This document shows, in pieces, positions 54,585 to 64,000 of a stretch of DNA of 64,000 nt. The notes beneath the pieces were generated by a model. It saw only the letters and a program-made list of their open reading frames with translations. It searched no databases and had not been told where the DNA came from. Made by a program: the position numbers and the translations under genes. Within the stretch, counting starts at the first letter, position 1, and the number at the start of each line of letters is the position of its first letter. Source of the DNA: Sepiola atlantica (lineage: Eukaryota > Mollusca > Cephalopoda > Sepiida > Sepiolidae); contig OY744522.1 of assembly GCA_963556195.1 (NCBI GenBank), positions 35,719,483-35,783,482 of the forward strand, read 5' to 3'.

Positions 54585-54623
54585 TTCTCCTGATGAGATG
54601 ATAGTCGAAAGGGCCTTAGAGAG
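54585..54623 (+). ncRNA. Hammerhead-ribozyme-like motif, right arm
   Basis: Read in order: stem I TTCTC (54,585-54,589), CTGATGA (54,590-54,596), a short stem II GATGATAGTC, GAAA (54,607-54,610), a short near-palindromic stem III centred on AAGGGCCTT, a TTA cleavage triplet ending at 54,618, and stem I GAGAG (54,619-54,623), which pairs with TTCTC (4 Watson-Crick plus one G-T). All conserved core positions are present. Very short stems II and III are typical of Penelope-type hammerheads, which may need to dimerise. Activity is untested. Confidence 0.75.
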
Positions 54624-54679
54624 ATTTCCGCGTATTTTTTTTAAAGTTATCTATAAATTTTGTACCTCAAAACATTTAT

Positions 54680-54694
54680 TTATATATATATGTA

Positions 54695-54749
<55 letters not shown>

Positions 54750-54774
54750 GATCCGAATACGTTTGTTGATCACG

Positions 54775-54813
<39 letters not shown>

Positions 54814-54840
54814 GATCCGAATACGTTTGTTGATCACTTT
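54680..54840. repeat. (TA)n tracts with a duplicated 27-bp flank
   Basis: TA runs at 54,680-54,748 and 54,775-54,812 are each followed by CGATCCGAATACGTTTGTTG then ATCAC, a tandem duplication of about 64 bp. Confidence 0.9.
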
Positions 54841-55034
54841 AAACTGCTTGTGTAAATTTAGCCGCCGATTCGCTATCTACAAAGTTAAATTCCTAAGGCT
54901 CTTGACTGCAAATCAGTGGCGATTTGTGATCTGGGTTCGCGCTCGCCGACCGTTGAAGATTGCGTTAGCAGGAAACATCGATGTCTGTAGGTAATAAATA
55001 ATTAATATTTATTCATAAATATTATATATATATA
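54841..55034. other. Non-coding with tRNA-like traces
   Basis: TTGACTGCAAATCA near 54,902 resembles a tRNA-Cys anticodon arm, and GGGTTCGCGCTC (54,934) is B-box-like. No D-arm or acceptor pairing was found. Confidence 0.25.
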
Positions 55035-55315
55035 TATATCCTATAAAGTATGTAGGAGACTTCAAGGTGAACGTGGCTGTGGGAGTTCTGAGCGTGGAAT
55101 TAAAATTCCTCCGACGTATTGTGTGGATGAATATCTTAAAAGATCTCGTGCAAGAAAAAATGTCAAAATTAATGGAAGCGAACAGGAAAAAAACACGCAT
55201 CAAGAATTGGCCTAAATCGATGCTGAAGCAGATTTACATATGCAGCTTTTAGATAGAAAACTCTACTGGTCAATCAAATAGAGGAAAATCACTTTACTTT
55301 ATATATAAGATAAAT
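55035..55315 (+). repeat. Unknown dispersed repeat, copy 2, remaining blocks
   Basis: Continues the match to 32,050-32,345 that was interrupted at 53,401. Confidence 0.5.
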
Positions 55316-57780
55316 ACGTTCATATTTAATTAACTATTTGGTTTAGCGAAATAAAAGAAAATTATTAATATTTGATTTAGTTAAGTTAGAAAATGGTAAA
55401 TTGTTTGTCTAGTTAAGCAAAACAAAATACTTAATATTGGTGTAGTGACGTAAAAGTCCTTAATATAGCTAAAGTTAAGTAAAAGAAAATGGTAAATGTT
55501 TAGTTTAGTAGAATAAACAAATCTAATTAATACTTGGTTTGGTTAATTAAAAGTAAATAATTAAGATTTGGGTTAGTTACGTAAATAAAAATGTTAATAT
55601 TTGTTTAATAAAGTAAATAAAAATGTTGGTTAATCTAAATAAATTAAAATTGTTAACATTTGTTTAGTGAAAATGTTAAGTATCGAAAATGGTCAATATT
55701 TGGTTTACTGAACGAAATTTTAATGGTAAATATTTGATTTAGTTAAATAAAAGAAAATAATTTGCTCAGTGAAATAAAAGCAAATGGCTAAGATTTGGTT
55801 TTGTTAAATGAAATAAAATTGGTTTATTTACTAAAGGAAAATAGTTAATATTTGGATTAGTGAAGAAAATGGTTAATAATAAGTTTAGTTAAGAGTAAAT
55901 GAAAATGTTAAATATTTGGTTACGTAAAATGGTTAATATTTAGTTTAGTGTATTAAAAAAATCGTTCACATTAGGTTAAGTTAAGTAAAATAAAATTGTT
56001 ATATTTGGTTGTTAAATAAAATAAAATGATTAATATTAGGATTGGTTAAACAAGGGAATGGTTTATATTTTGTGTAGTTTAGTAAAATAACGGTAATATT
56101 TGGTTTATTTCAATGGAAACAAACGGTTAATATTTGGTTTTGTTAATTAAACTAAAATGGAACATTGTTAATATTGTTTTAGTTAACTAAATTAATATTA
56201 AGTTTAAATAAATGAAATAATTAGTATATGTTTTAAATAGCTAGTGTTCTGTTTACTACAATAAAAATTGTTCACATTACAGTAAGTTAAGTAAGTTATA
56301 CTTTTAGTAAATATTCGGTTTCGTTGAGTAAAATAAAATGGTTAATTTGTAATTCGTTTAAGAAAATGAAGAGTTGAGTAAACGAAAGTGGTATCCATTT
56401 TGTCTATCAAAATAAGTGAAAATGGTTTATATTTGGGTTAGTGAAGGTAAGAAATAAGATTAAATAAATGGTTAACTTAATTAAGAGAAAATGGTAAATA
56501 TTTGTTTAGGTAAAGTAAAAGAAAATGTTTAATATTCTGAGTAAGTAAAAGTAAATGGTTAATATTTAGTTTAGTTCAGTAAAATAAAATGTTTAATATT
56601 TAGCTTAGTTAAGTAAATTATGCAGGTAAATATGTATTTTATTTAAGTAAAAAATATAGTTAATCAAATAGAAGTAGTTGTTTATTATAGTAAATTTAAA
56701 TGGTTAACAATTAATTTAGTTAACTAAAATGATTAATGTTTGGTTTTGTGAATGAAAATCGTTAATATTTGATTTATTGCAGTTTAGTAAAATAAAATTG
56801 TTAATATTTAATTTAGATGCATTACTTAAAATAGGTAATATTTCGTTTAGTTAACTGAAGGAAAGTGGTTAATATTCGGTTTAGTTAAATCAAAGAACAT
56901 TTCATTTAGTTGAGTGAAATAAAATTGTTTAATATCATGTTTAGTGAAGTAAACGAAAATGGTTAATATTTAATTTAGTACAAAAATAAATAAAAAATAA
57001 ATACTTAAGATTTGTTGAGCAAACAACAATGGTTAATATTTGGTTTAATTAAGTAAACGAATATATTAAACGGTTGGTTTAATTTAAGTAAAGTAAATGA
57101 TTACTATTTGGTCTAATTAAGTAAAAGGATATAACTAATATGTGGTTTCATTAAGTAAAATGAAATAGTTAATATTGGGTCCAGTTAAGTTAATTAAAAT
57201 AGGTAATATTTGGTTTAATTCAGTAAAAGATAATTGTTAATATTTTGTTTGAATAAGTTAAATAAAATTGTTAATATTTGTTCATTTTTGTTTAGGTGTA
57301 GTAAAATAAACTGGTTAATATTTGGGTTGGTAAAATCGAAGAAATGTTTAATATTGGTTGTATATAAATGAAAATGATTAATATTTTCTTTTGTGAAAAG
57401 GTAAAAGGAAAGGTTGAATATTTTATTAAAGTTAAATAAATTTTATTTTGTTAATCTTTAGTAACAGAAAATGGTTAGATTTTATTTCGTTAAATTAAAT
57501 CGTTTGATATGAAAAATGGAAATGGTAAATATTTGGTTTAGTTAAGTTAGATGAAATTATTAAATTTTGCTTTAATGAAATAAACGAAAAACGTAGATAA
57601 GGTACAATGGTTAATATATGGTTTAGCTAAATAAATGAAAATGGGTAATATTTGGTTTAGTTAATGAAATAGATTGGTTAATATTTCCTTAAATAAATTA
57701 AATTAAATTATATAATATTTGGTTAAAATGAATAAAAAGAAAATCGTTAATATTTGATTGAGTTGTTGAGTAAAATAAAA
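55316..57780. repeat. Cytosine-depleted degenerate tandem array, about 2.5 kb
   Basis: Loose repeats of a unit near 35-45 bp built on ATGGTTAATATTTGGTTTAG then TTAAGTAAAATAAA. Units differ in length and sequence but the phrase GGTTAATATTTGGTTTA recurs throughout. The plus strand has very few C residues and the minus strand very few G. It is non-coding. Confidence 0.85.
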
Positions 57781-58210
57781 TGAGAAAGGGACACAAAGAG
57801 AGTAAAAGGGAACCGAGAAAATAAAAAGAAGAAAGAGAAGATCGAAACTTAAAAAAGAGGATCGACAGAGTAAACGAAGGACGGAAATAGAGAGAAGAAA
57901 AGAAGAAAGATGATAGAGAGGGTGTAAGAAAATAGAGAGTGGGTAAAGGTAGAAAAAGAATAGAGAGAATAAAAGAGAAACGGAAATAGAAAGACTAATC
58001 AAAGAACGAAAATAGAGAGAGAACGAAAGAAGAAAGGTAATAGAAAGATATAAAGAGAAGTATAAATGGAAAGAGAGAACTAATAAAAATAACGAGAGAA
58101 GGAAAAATGCAACTCGACATAGAGAGGGGGAAGAAAGAGAGGAGCGAGAAATTTAGATAAAGTTGAGAAAGGTGAGCGTATGAGGAAATGGCGTTTCGTT
58201 GAAGGGGAGG
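57781..58210. repeat. Purine-rich GA/GAAA tract
   Basis: Long imperfect GAGAGAA/AAAGAAG sequence, continuing the strand asymmetry of the preceding array. Confidence 0.75.
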
Positions 58211-58830
58211 AATTAATGTTTGTTTAAAGTGACTAAACATCAAGATGTCTGTCGCGTTTCTCTCCCTTAGTAGTTGCTTAATGGCGGGCTTTTTTTGTGT
58301 TGCTGTCTGGCCGTCTGGTGTTCACACGCCATTCGCGTTACAACGAATCCGCACACACAGACACAGACGCACTACCCAAGCACACACGCAGGACATCATC
58401 TTCTAGCTTGGATAGATAGGCGATAGAGGCCATTTTGAATTAGATATATATAACGAGGTTGACGAACTGAAATCCGTTCAGACAGTCAGGCAGATAGATC
58501 TATATGTGTAGATATAAAAAAAAGCTCAGATTTAGGAACTTTGAAGAGTGGGGGTCCACCTCTTAGTTGCTATTACTCCCAGGTCCATTCAGTTACAGGA
58601 TATTCATTAAGAAATATACGGCTACAAAGCAAATTAATCTACAAACTATTCCTATACACGATATACAGTTACAGCAAGAATAAATATTTGATGATATTAA
58701 GAACTTCAAACATAAGAACTCTTGCAAAAATTACTGGATTCGCATTACATAACCTGAAAAGAATTCATATGTCGTAAAACTAAACAAAATAACACAAATA
58801 GATATATCAATAGATGTATAGATAGATGTA
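58211..58830. other. Non-coding interval
   Basis: No gene is seen. The short open frames are not protein-like. Confidence 0.4.
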
Positions 58831-58832
58831 TT

Positions 58833-58875
<43 letters not shown>

Positions 58876-58953
58876 GGGGAGAGAGAGATGGACTGCGGTG
58901 CACAGACATACAGAAATAGATATGCATGAAAAAAAATACATACTTCCTTACAC

Positions 58954-59018
<65 letters not shown>

Positions 59019-59019
59019 G

Positions 59020-59058
<39 letters not shown>

Positions 59059-59062
59059 GAGA
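58831..59062. repeat. (GA)n and (GATA)n microsatellites
   Basis: GA-rich at 58,831-58,888, GATA units at 58,954-59,017, GA again at 59,025-59,060. Confidence 0.95.
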
Positions 59063-60179
59063 CACACAGGCAAATATAGGCAGATGTCAATCTGAAATAC
59101 GTACACAATGATATACAGACAGACAAAAAGGCATGAAAAAACTAAAAATGGTGAATTTCTTCACATTTGAAAAATAAAAGATAGCCTTATGTCAAACATA
59201 AAAGTATGTAAATAATAGACGTTTATGCAATTTTTCTATATTATGACGTATTTTTACTAGTGCGATATTAGTTGGTTAATTAAGTTATATTAATTATGGA
59301 ATAATGTATTAAAAGAAAGAGGGATTAACACACTTTTGAGTAAGAAGTGCACAAAATACTATGTTCAGTTTTGTCATTTGAAACCGGCGACTTCAGCTGT
59401 GAAAGGTCATATGTCTCGTATTGAAGTGACATGCATGATACCTGCATAATTCTGAATAACTAAAGTAGAATCATCAAAGGCATGAAACGTAATTTAAATT
59501 TACGATTAAAAATATCACATTAATCGAGTGGGATTCTTCAAGACAATTAGGTTTTCGACTGGCGCAGGTCACTAAGTGCGGGTTTACAGTGTAAAAGGTC
59601 ACTAGGTGCACCGGCTGAACATCTGATAATCAAAATTAAAAGTCGTGTTAGTATCTTTAATGGACCAATCTCCTATATTATGGCTTGACTGGAGGCTTTG
59701 ATTGACTGACCAATCATAAAATAGTAGCAAAGTGCAAAACGATCTGTGATTCCTAGACCACCATCAACAACAACAACAACGACGAGCAGGGTCATATGTT
59801 AATCAAGTTGGACATGAAAAAACGCGTTCAATTCAATTCGACAGAACCATTTTCTTAAAACTTGTCTTCGTCGGACCCCTTCAGTCATAATTCGGCCTAC
59901 GCCAATTCCAACACTTAAGTCATAGCCAATCACACCCTCCCGTCTCAGTGCGGTGTTTACAATGTGATCGAACGTGGCCCTACTTTTCTCCCTCGTCACT
60001 CGTCCTGTGACTACATCTTTGAAGATCTAGTACCTCAACAACGCAACATTCGGAGAAAACAGGTCTGAAGTGTTCTCGAATCGTACTAGCTATTGTTGCC
60101 ATTGGCTTCGATGTCAAACCATTGTTCAGCAGAGTCCTTCACAGCGGCCATCTCGAAAACCAGCATAGTTATCGATGGG
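59063..60179. other. Non-coding DNA
   Basis: AGGTCACTAAGTGCGGGTTTACAGTGTAAAAGGTCACTAGGTGC near 59,567-59,610 is a diverged tandem pair. The part after 59,850 is GC-richer and may be an unreadable upstream part of the following LINE. Confidence 0.4.
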
Positions 60180-61310
60180 GTTCACATTATAGTCGCGGCA
60201 AACTAACAATCCTCAGCTCTCCAGGGAGCGATCCGAGAGACATCGCAAAAAAAACATGTCAATTTTCTAAAATGTCATCTGGCTTCAACTGATCGACAAG
60301 CATCTGACACTCTTCCTTCTGTGAAACTGCTTCTGTGCTCCGAAGTTCTTGTTTTGTTTCCGTGGTGCGCCATGTTACAAGTTTCTTGGCGACCTAGGCA
60401 AGTAGATAGTATTATCCGAGACACCGCAACGGCAATTTACAACGTCGATTTCAACGACATGGGTTAACGATGGACACAGACTGAAGTCGACAACCGACGT
60501 CGAATTTTCCGGCCTACGCCTCCTCCGTCTGTGCCAGTCATGATCTGATTGAGAGTATTCTACGCGAATCATCCGAATCTTTTCTCAACCGACTGATCTA
60601 TGACTTGTCCGACAATTGGAGAGGGTCTGGCTTCAGCATTACTGAGCAGAAAGAAATGGAAAAGACCTGGGACACGATCAGGATGAAGGTTAGCGTTGAA
60701 TCTCTAAGAAGGTCTTGCGACCAATACTGCCTGACCTTCCTTCAAGCTTCCTTCAAGCTGTAAGCTCGCTACATAGTAGTGCGTGACTAACAGCCCTGCC
60801 GTCAGCGCCCGTCGGGAACCTTGTTGACGACGATGATTGCCTCAGATTCATCGTCGCCCTGTGCACGGGTTAGGGAACGTCCACGGGTGCCGTTATGGTC
60901 AGTCGGTTGACGTGTATGGACTCTACACCCTATCATTTAGGAGGAGTGCATTCAGATTTTCTAGACACAGCGTTCTCAATGATGCCGTCCGACGGACCCT
61001 AGATGGCTTCCCGTCGACCCTTCATTCGTTCGGCCTCGACATATGGGGATCGGAAACGTCCCAATGGCCTGACAACGTTTTCCCTTCTCAAATGGGCTGT
61101 GCCTTGTGCCAACACGTTTGCCCCATTGTTAATAACGGAATCGGCGAAAAACATCCTGATCATGTGACAGCGTACGTAGAAAGCCACAAGCGATCAAAAT
61201 ACGCTGATTTTCTCGACAGATTCGTATTCCAACTGATCGCTGTAGAGAAGAATAGAGTGATTGGCCCCGCCAAGCGGGACTTAATCAACCGCCTGGGTCT
61301 ATAAATATCG
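60180..61310 (+). pseudogene. LINE RT C-terminal region with a conserved cysteine module
   Basis: Across frames: TLFLLNCFCAPKFLFCFRGA near 60,310-60,365 (family: LFLL+NCFALPKLLYxLRxAPC), TATAIYNVDFNDMG near 60,424, EMEKTWDTIRMKVSVESLRR near 60,655, then DCLRFIVALCTG at about 60,838. An open frame follows: LGNVHGCRYGQSVDVYGLYT, LSFRRSAFRFSRHSVLNDAV then RRTLDG. The family form is C-x-CG...VD-x-xGLHGLSCRxSAGRFxRHxxLND; here GLHGLSC has become GLYTLSF. The end HVTAYVESHKRSKYADFLDR and GPAKRDLINRLG matches the rest of that domain. Recognised from memory as a mollusc and cnidarian LINE C-terminus; element name not certain. Confidence 0.65.
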
Positions 61311-61775
61311 CGCCACATCTAGGACCATCGGGAGTTGATTTGGCTCTTCGAACGCCTCTCCGTCGCTATTATTAGAGGGAACGCTTCGATCCTGCTCTCG
61401 GCCTGCTAAGCCAGCAAAACATCCGATCAAACTTCTTGATGTTTCTGATATATCTTAAAAGGCTTTTTTAAATTTGGCAGTCGAAACTTATTATTCAGAA
61501 TAGAACAAGAAAATAAATGTTTGCATTAACATTTTAACGTGTATAAAATTGAACTTTGTTATCAATTTTTATTACGCATTGCGCTCATTTTCTTTTTGAT
61601 AATTAGTCTTCATATATTTCTCTTTATCAGGGAACACTGACATCTTCTTTTCTTCTTCTTTCTCTTATAATTGATCCAGGGCTAAGCGTCCAGGTGTTTC
61701 TCCCCTAGCCAATACCCACTGATTCTTTTTCCTCTCATCATATCTGCTTAGGTCGGTGAAAAAAGGGTAATCTTC
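61311..61775. other. Non-coding interval
   Basis: No feature is recognised. AT-rich. Confidence 0.4.
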
Positions 61776-62360
61776 CTAGGTCGATTTTATTGGTATCCGC
61801 ACTTTATCCTTCATTGGTTCTCCGACCTTCGAATCTAAATGTTGACCCACTTTGTTATTGGGGTTCACAGTTGGAACTTTTCTTTGAGAGCATTCTAAAG
61901 TCAGTTGTCCTGCTTTCCACATACCCAACAAGAACGCCTCCTCCCTGCAACAATGAGTGGGAGTTTTTTTACCCCCGATCTCCATGTAATATGAAGGCTT
62001 GCATGTCCAATAATATTTCGAACGTACATATCCCTGGGTGTTCGTCCCAGGTTATGGACGTAATGTCTCCGTACTTCATTAGGAATACTCCAAAATGCTT
62101 GCCGTCCGCATAAAAAGGGGCATGGAATACTGATACGGGGTCCTTCTTTTGTCAAAGTACTCCGTCCGAAGCACGTAGTCCTGCCTTATAATTTCCGTTT
62201 GGGAAAGTTTTATGCACTTCTGTTCTGAAGCAAATGAGGTATTGCAGATGAGATATCCTTTAGACTTGATCATTTTCTGCGGTCTTAATCCTGCCGTCGT
62301 CAGCAATTTGTTTACAATATCTTTCATGATCTTTTTGTCGATCGCAAACATTATAACGCT
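61776..62360 (-). pseudogene. LINE ORF1-like (gag-type) protein with a broken zinc knuckle
   Basis: On the minus strand: MFAIDKKIMKDIVNKLLTTA, GLRPQKMIKSKGYLICNTSF (62,351-62,232), a frame change, then RRHYVHNLGRTPRDMYVRNI, IGHASLHITWRSGVKK (62,090-61,965) and CWVCGK. A one-base frame change then gives the remainder AGQLTLEC, so together they form a CCHC-type knuckle (C-x2-C-x4-[H to Q]-x4-C) followed by SQRKVPTVNPNNK. Established knowledge: ORF1 proteins of Jockey-type LINEs carry CCHC knuckles and bind the element RNA. Its orientation is opposite to LINE copy D, which starts within 300 bp. Confidence 0.55.
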
Positions 62361-62645
62361 TCTTGTTTTAATTTTTTCAGTTTCGGAATGTCAACAAAGA
62401 AGTCTTTTCTGCGTTACAAGGTGTAAACTTTTTGCCATTTCTAGAAACACCTGAACATCTATTATGACTTTTGGAGGCTTGTTCCATTCAGAACATTCAG
62501 GTTGGGGGTTAGGCAGATGTCACTGGACCGACCTCTTCTTTGTGTCAACTGTGATATCTATAGTCTTGTGGTTGCTGCCTGTGCGTAGCGATCGCCAAAA
62601 TGGGCTTTCTCAATTGGCTTTCTCAATTGGCTTTCTCAATGAGTT
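62361..62645. other. Spacer with a short tandem repeat
   Basis: GGCTTTCTCAATT occurs three times in a row at 62,602-62,643 (last copy ending GAG). An open plus-strand frame crosses it without recognisable domains. Confidence 0.5.
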
Positions 62646-63745
62646 TTCTCGACTAATGGTCTGGATGTGTGAGCTCATTGGCACTAAACCAGCACCCACT
62701 TTGCCCCCCACTCTATCTTAAAAAACAAAATGACAATAAAAAGAAAAAGAAACAACCCTAAACCAGACACCCACCAAAAACCATTTTCGCCTCCGCCCTG
62801 GAGGCTAGCATTCATAAGTATCCGGGGGCTTAGAACCAACATCAACGACGTAGAAACCTTCCTCCTAGTAAACTCTCCGGATATCATAGCACTAAGTGAA
62901 ACAAACCTACAATTCTCAATCTCCTCACACCATTTTGACGGGACTGATTACCTCTCACTCTATCGTAAAGACTCTGACAAACATATGCACGGGCTAGAAG
63001 TTTATGTTCGGAACACCCTCCTCTTGACGAGAGAACATATCATAGAATTAGGTGACTAAGCTTACATGTGCTTTAGATTAACCTTACAGCACAGCGTTAG
63101 TTACTTATATTTCTTATACTCTTCCCGTTCGACCCAGGACTGTACCCTGCTTGACTCTGTCTCTGAAAGCATAGATACATCACTCTCATATGACTCGAGT
63201 GCCTAAATACATGTATTTGGGGATTTTAAAGCAAACCACCGTTACTTGGATTCTACAGCTATAAAGCGCAGCTGGTAACTCCACGTATAATTTCTCCACA
63301 GCGCACTTCTACTCACAGATTGTCACTTTCCCGACCCGCCGCCCTGACTGTGTGGACCAAGCCTCATTTCTCGACCCGTTCTTAACTTCACTGCTCATGG
63401 CTTGTGTGACGAATGCCCATAGCACGCTCGGGAACGCACATCACCTTGTGGTAATGATTGATATCACCCTAAAATCTCGTGCCAAAGCTGATGAGCTGTT
63501 GCTCAAAACGACAAGATACTACAAACATTCTGATTTTTATTCCATCATAGATCACATCAGCGACGCTCCATGGAGTGAAACTTTTTCACTCCCTGCAGAT
63601 CAGTTCGAAAATGAGTTAATCGAATGGGTCAAAGCAGGCATTGAAGCATATTGTACAGTAAGCTCCACTTTCCACAATGGTTAACCTCGAAATGTACAGC
63701 TACTATTGCACAGAGGCAGCAACGATTCCGACAATTCGGCCGCCT
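62646..63745 (+). mobile_element. LINE copy D, 5' part of ORF2, truncated
   Basis: Same family as copies A-C. The start is well preserved: MTIKRKRNNPKPDTHQKPFS (62,730), then LAFISIRGLRTNINDVETFL and DIIALSETNL, LSLYRKDSDKHMHGLEVYVR, a stop at 63,058, YMCFRLTLQHSVSYLYFLYS, and VFGDF near 63,217. From 63,352 the frame gives ACVTNAHSTLGNAHHLVVMI (family SDH as AHH), ITLKSRAKADE and DHISDAPWSETFSLPADQF. It ends near 63,745 in the linker, before the RT. It shows the intact ORF2 N-terminus that copy A lacks. Several stops are present. Confidence 0.85.
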
Positions 63746-64000
63746 GTGACAATAAAGAGGAACACTCACCATCGGGAAAAAGAAGGAAGTGCTTTGCATG
63801 TCGTATGCAGATTTTAAAAGGGCTTCTCTTCATAGGTGCAGATGTTTATGTGATTTGCATATGTGGGTTGCACTAAATTTTGTTGGAAATTGAAAGACAG
63901 TAAAAACGTTTGGAGAAAAAGGCAGAAAGTGGGTTGCACGAAATTAGGTTCGGTTGAATTACAGTCAAACATTTTTTAATTTTATTTGTTCTGGCACAGT
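63746..64000. other. Non-coding right edge
   Basis: AGTGGGTTGCACGAAATTAG and GTGGGTTGCACTAAATTTTG (63,863 and 63,927) are a diverged short direct repeat. Nothing else is seen. Confidence 0.4.

Larger units (their letters stand above)
53402..54650 (+). mobile_element. Penelope-like element folded into a large inverted repeat
   Basis: The left arm (53,402-53,866) is the reverse complement of the right arm (54,179-54,650), nearly perfect over about 465 bp apart from homopolymer length (16 A against about 23 T). The 312-bp centre and right arm encode the C-terminal part of a Penelope-like element on the plus strand. Each arm carries a hammerhead-like motif. Established knowledge: Penelope-like elements often have partial inverted or tandem copies at their ends (pseudo-LTRs) that can contain hammerhead ribozymes. 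The RT domain is absent, so this copy cannot move by itself. Near-identity of the arms suggests recent formation. Confidence 0.9.

Noticed and set aside
54896..54950. tRNA-Cys gene (TTGACTGCAAATCA anticodon-like arm)
   Set aside because: I could not pair an acceptor stem or D-arm, and the T-arm lacks a stem partner. It is at best a SINE remnant.

Overview
This window looks like a gene-poor, repeat-dominated stretch of an animal genome, most likely a mollusc and plausibly a cephalopod. The reasons are long (TA)n tracts at more than a dozen sites, AT-rich unique DNA, several families of non-LTR retrotransposons (LINEs) in all stages of decay, Penelope-like elements, snRNA-, 5S- and tRNA-headed SINEs, and no bacterial gene organisation. 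The taxonomic call is an inference from repeat style and remembered element families; no search was run. I found no intact host gene. Every protein-coding trace is a mobile element or the pseudogene of a large multi-copy family.

Layout. 0.2-0.95 kb: decayed RTE-like LINE tail. 1.46-5.0 kb: LINE copy A (apurinic-type endonuclease plus reverse transcriptase, plus strand). 6.6-13.0 kb: an RTE-like LINE whose front half (6.6-7.66) and back half (12.42-13.0) are separated by LINE copy B (minus strand, 7.69-11.13) and by a zinc-finger LINE tail. 13.2-13.8 kb: two U2-snRNA-headed SINEs. 15.4-23.4 kb: scattered pieces of one decayed gene of a large uncharacterised marine-invertebrate family, broken up by SINE tails, a LINE tail and LINE copy C. 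23.4-31.4 kb: AT-rich non-coding DNA with simple repeats, an inverted-repeat pair, another U2 SINE and a LINE 3' end running into a (GAT)n tract. 31.47 kb: a 5S-rRNA-derived sequence. 31.8-36.8 kb: minisatellites, trinucleotide arrays, a Penelope-like fragment and a small mariner-type MITE.

36.97-47.08 kb is the most striking locus. A Tc1/mariner-type transposase pseudogene is split by about 9.1 kb of a 69-bp tandem repeat (about 130 copies). The repeat unit is itself a piece of that transposase. The coding homology runs into the array from the left and resumes on the right, so the satellite appears to have grown inside the transposon. Two longer-period duplications (3,428 bp and 1,235 bp) show that it expanded again later.

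47.1-64 kb: a LINE 5' part, an interstitial telomere-like tract, simple repeats, a U2 SINE, a Penelope-like element folded into a large inverted repeat that carries a hammerhead-ribozyme-like motif in each arm (53.4-54.65), about 2.5 kb of degenerate cytosine-depleted tandem sequence (55.3-57.8), a LINE C-terminal fragment (60.2-61.3), a LINE ORF1-like zinc-knuckle relic (61.8-62.4) and LINE copy D (62.6-63.75). None of the genes works with another as a pathway. The window records nested insertion and local amplification.
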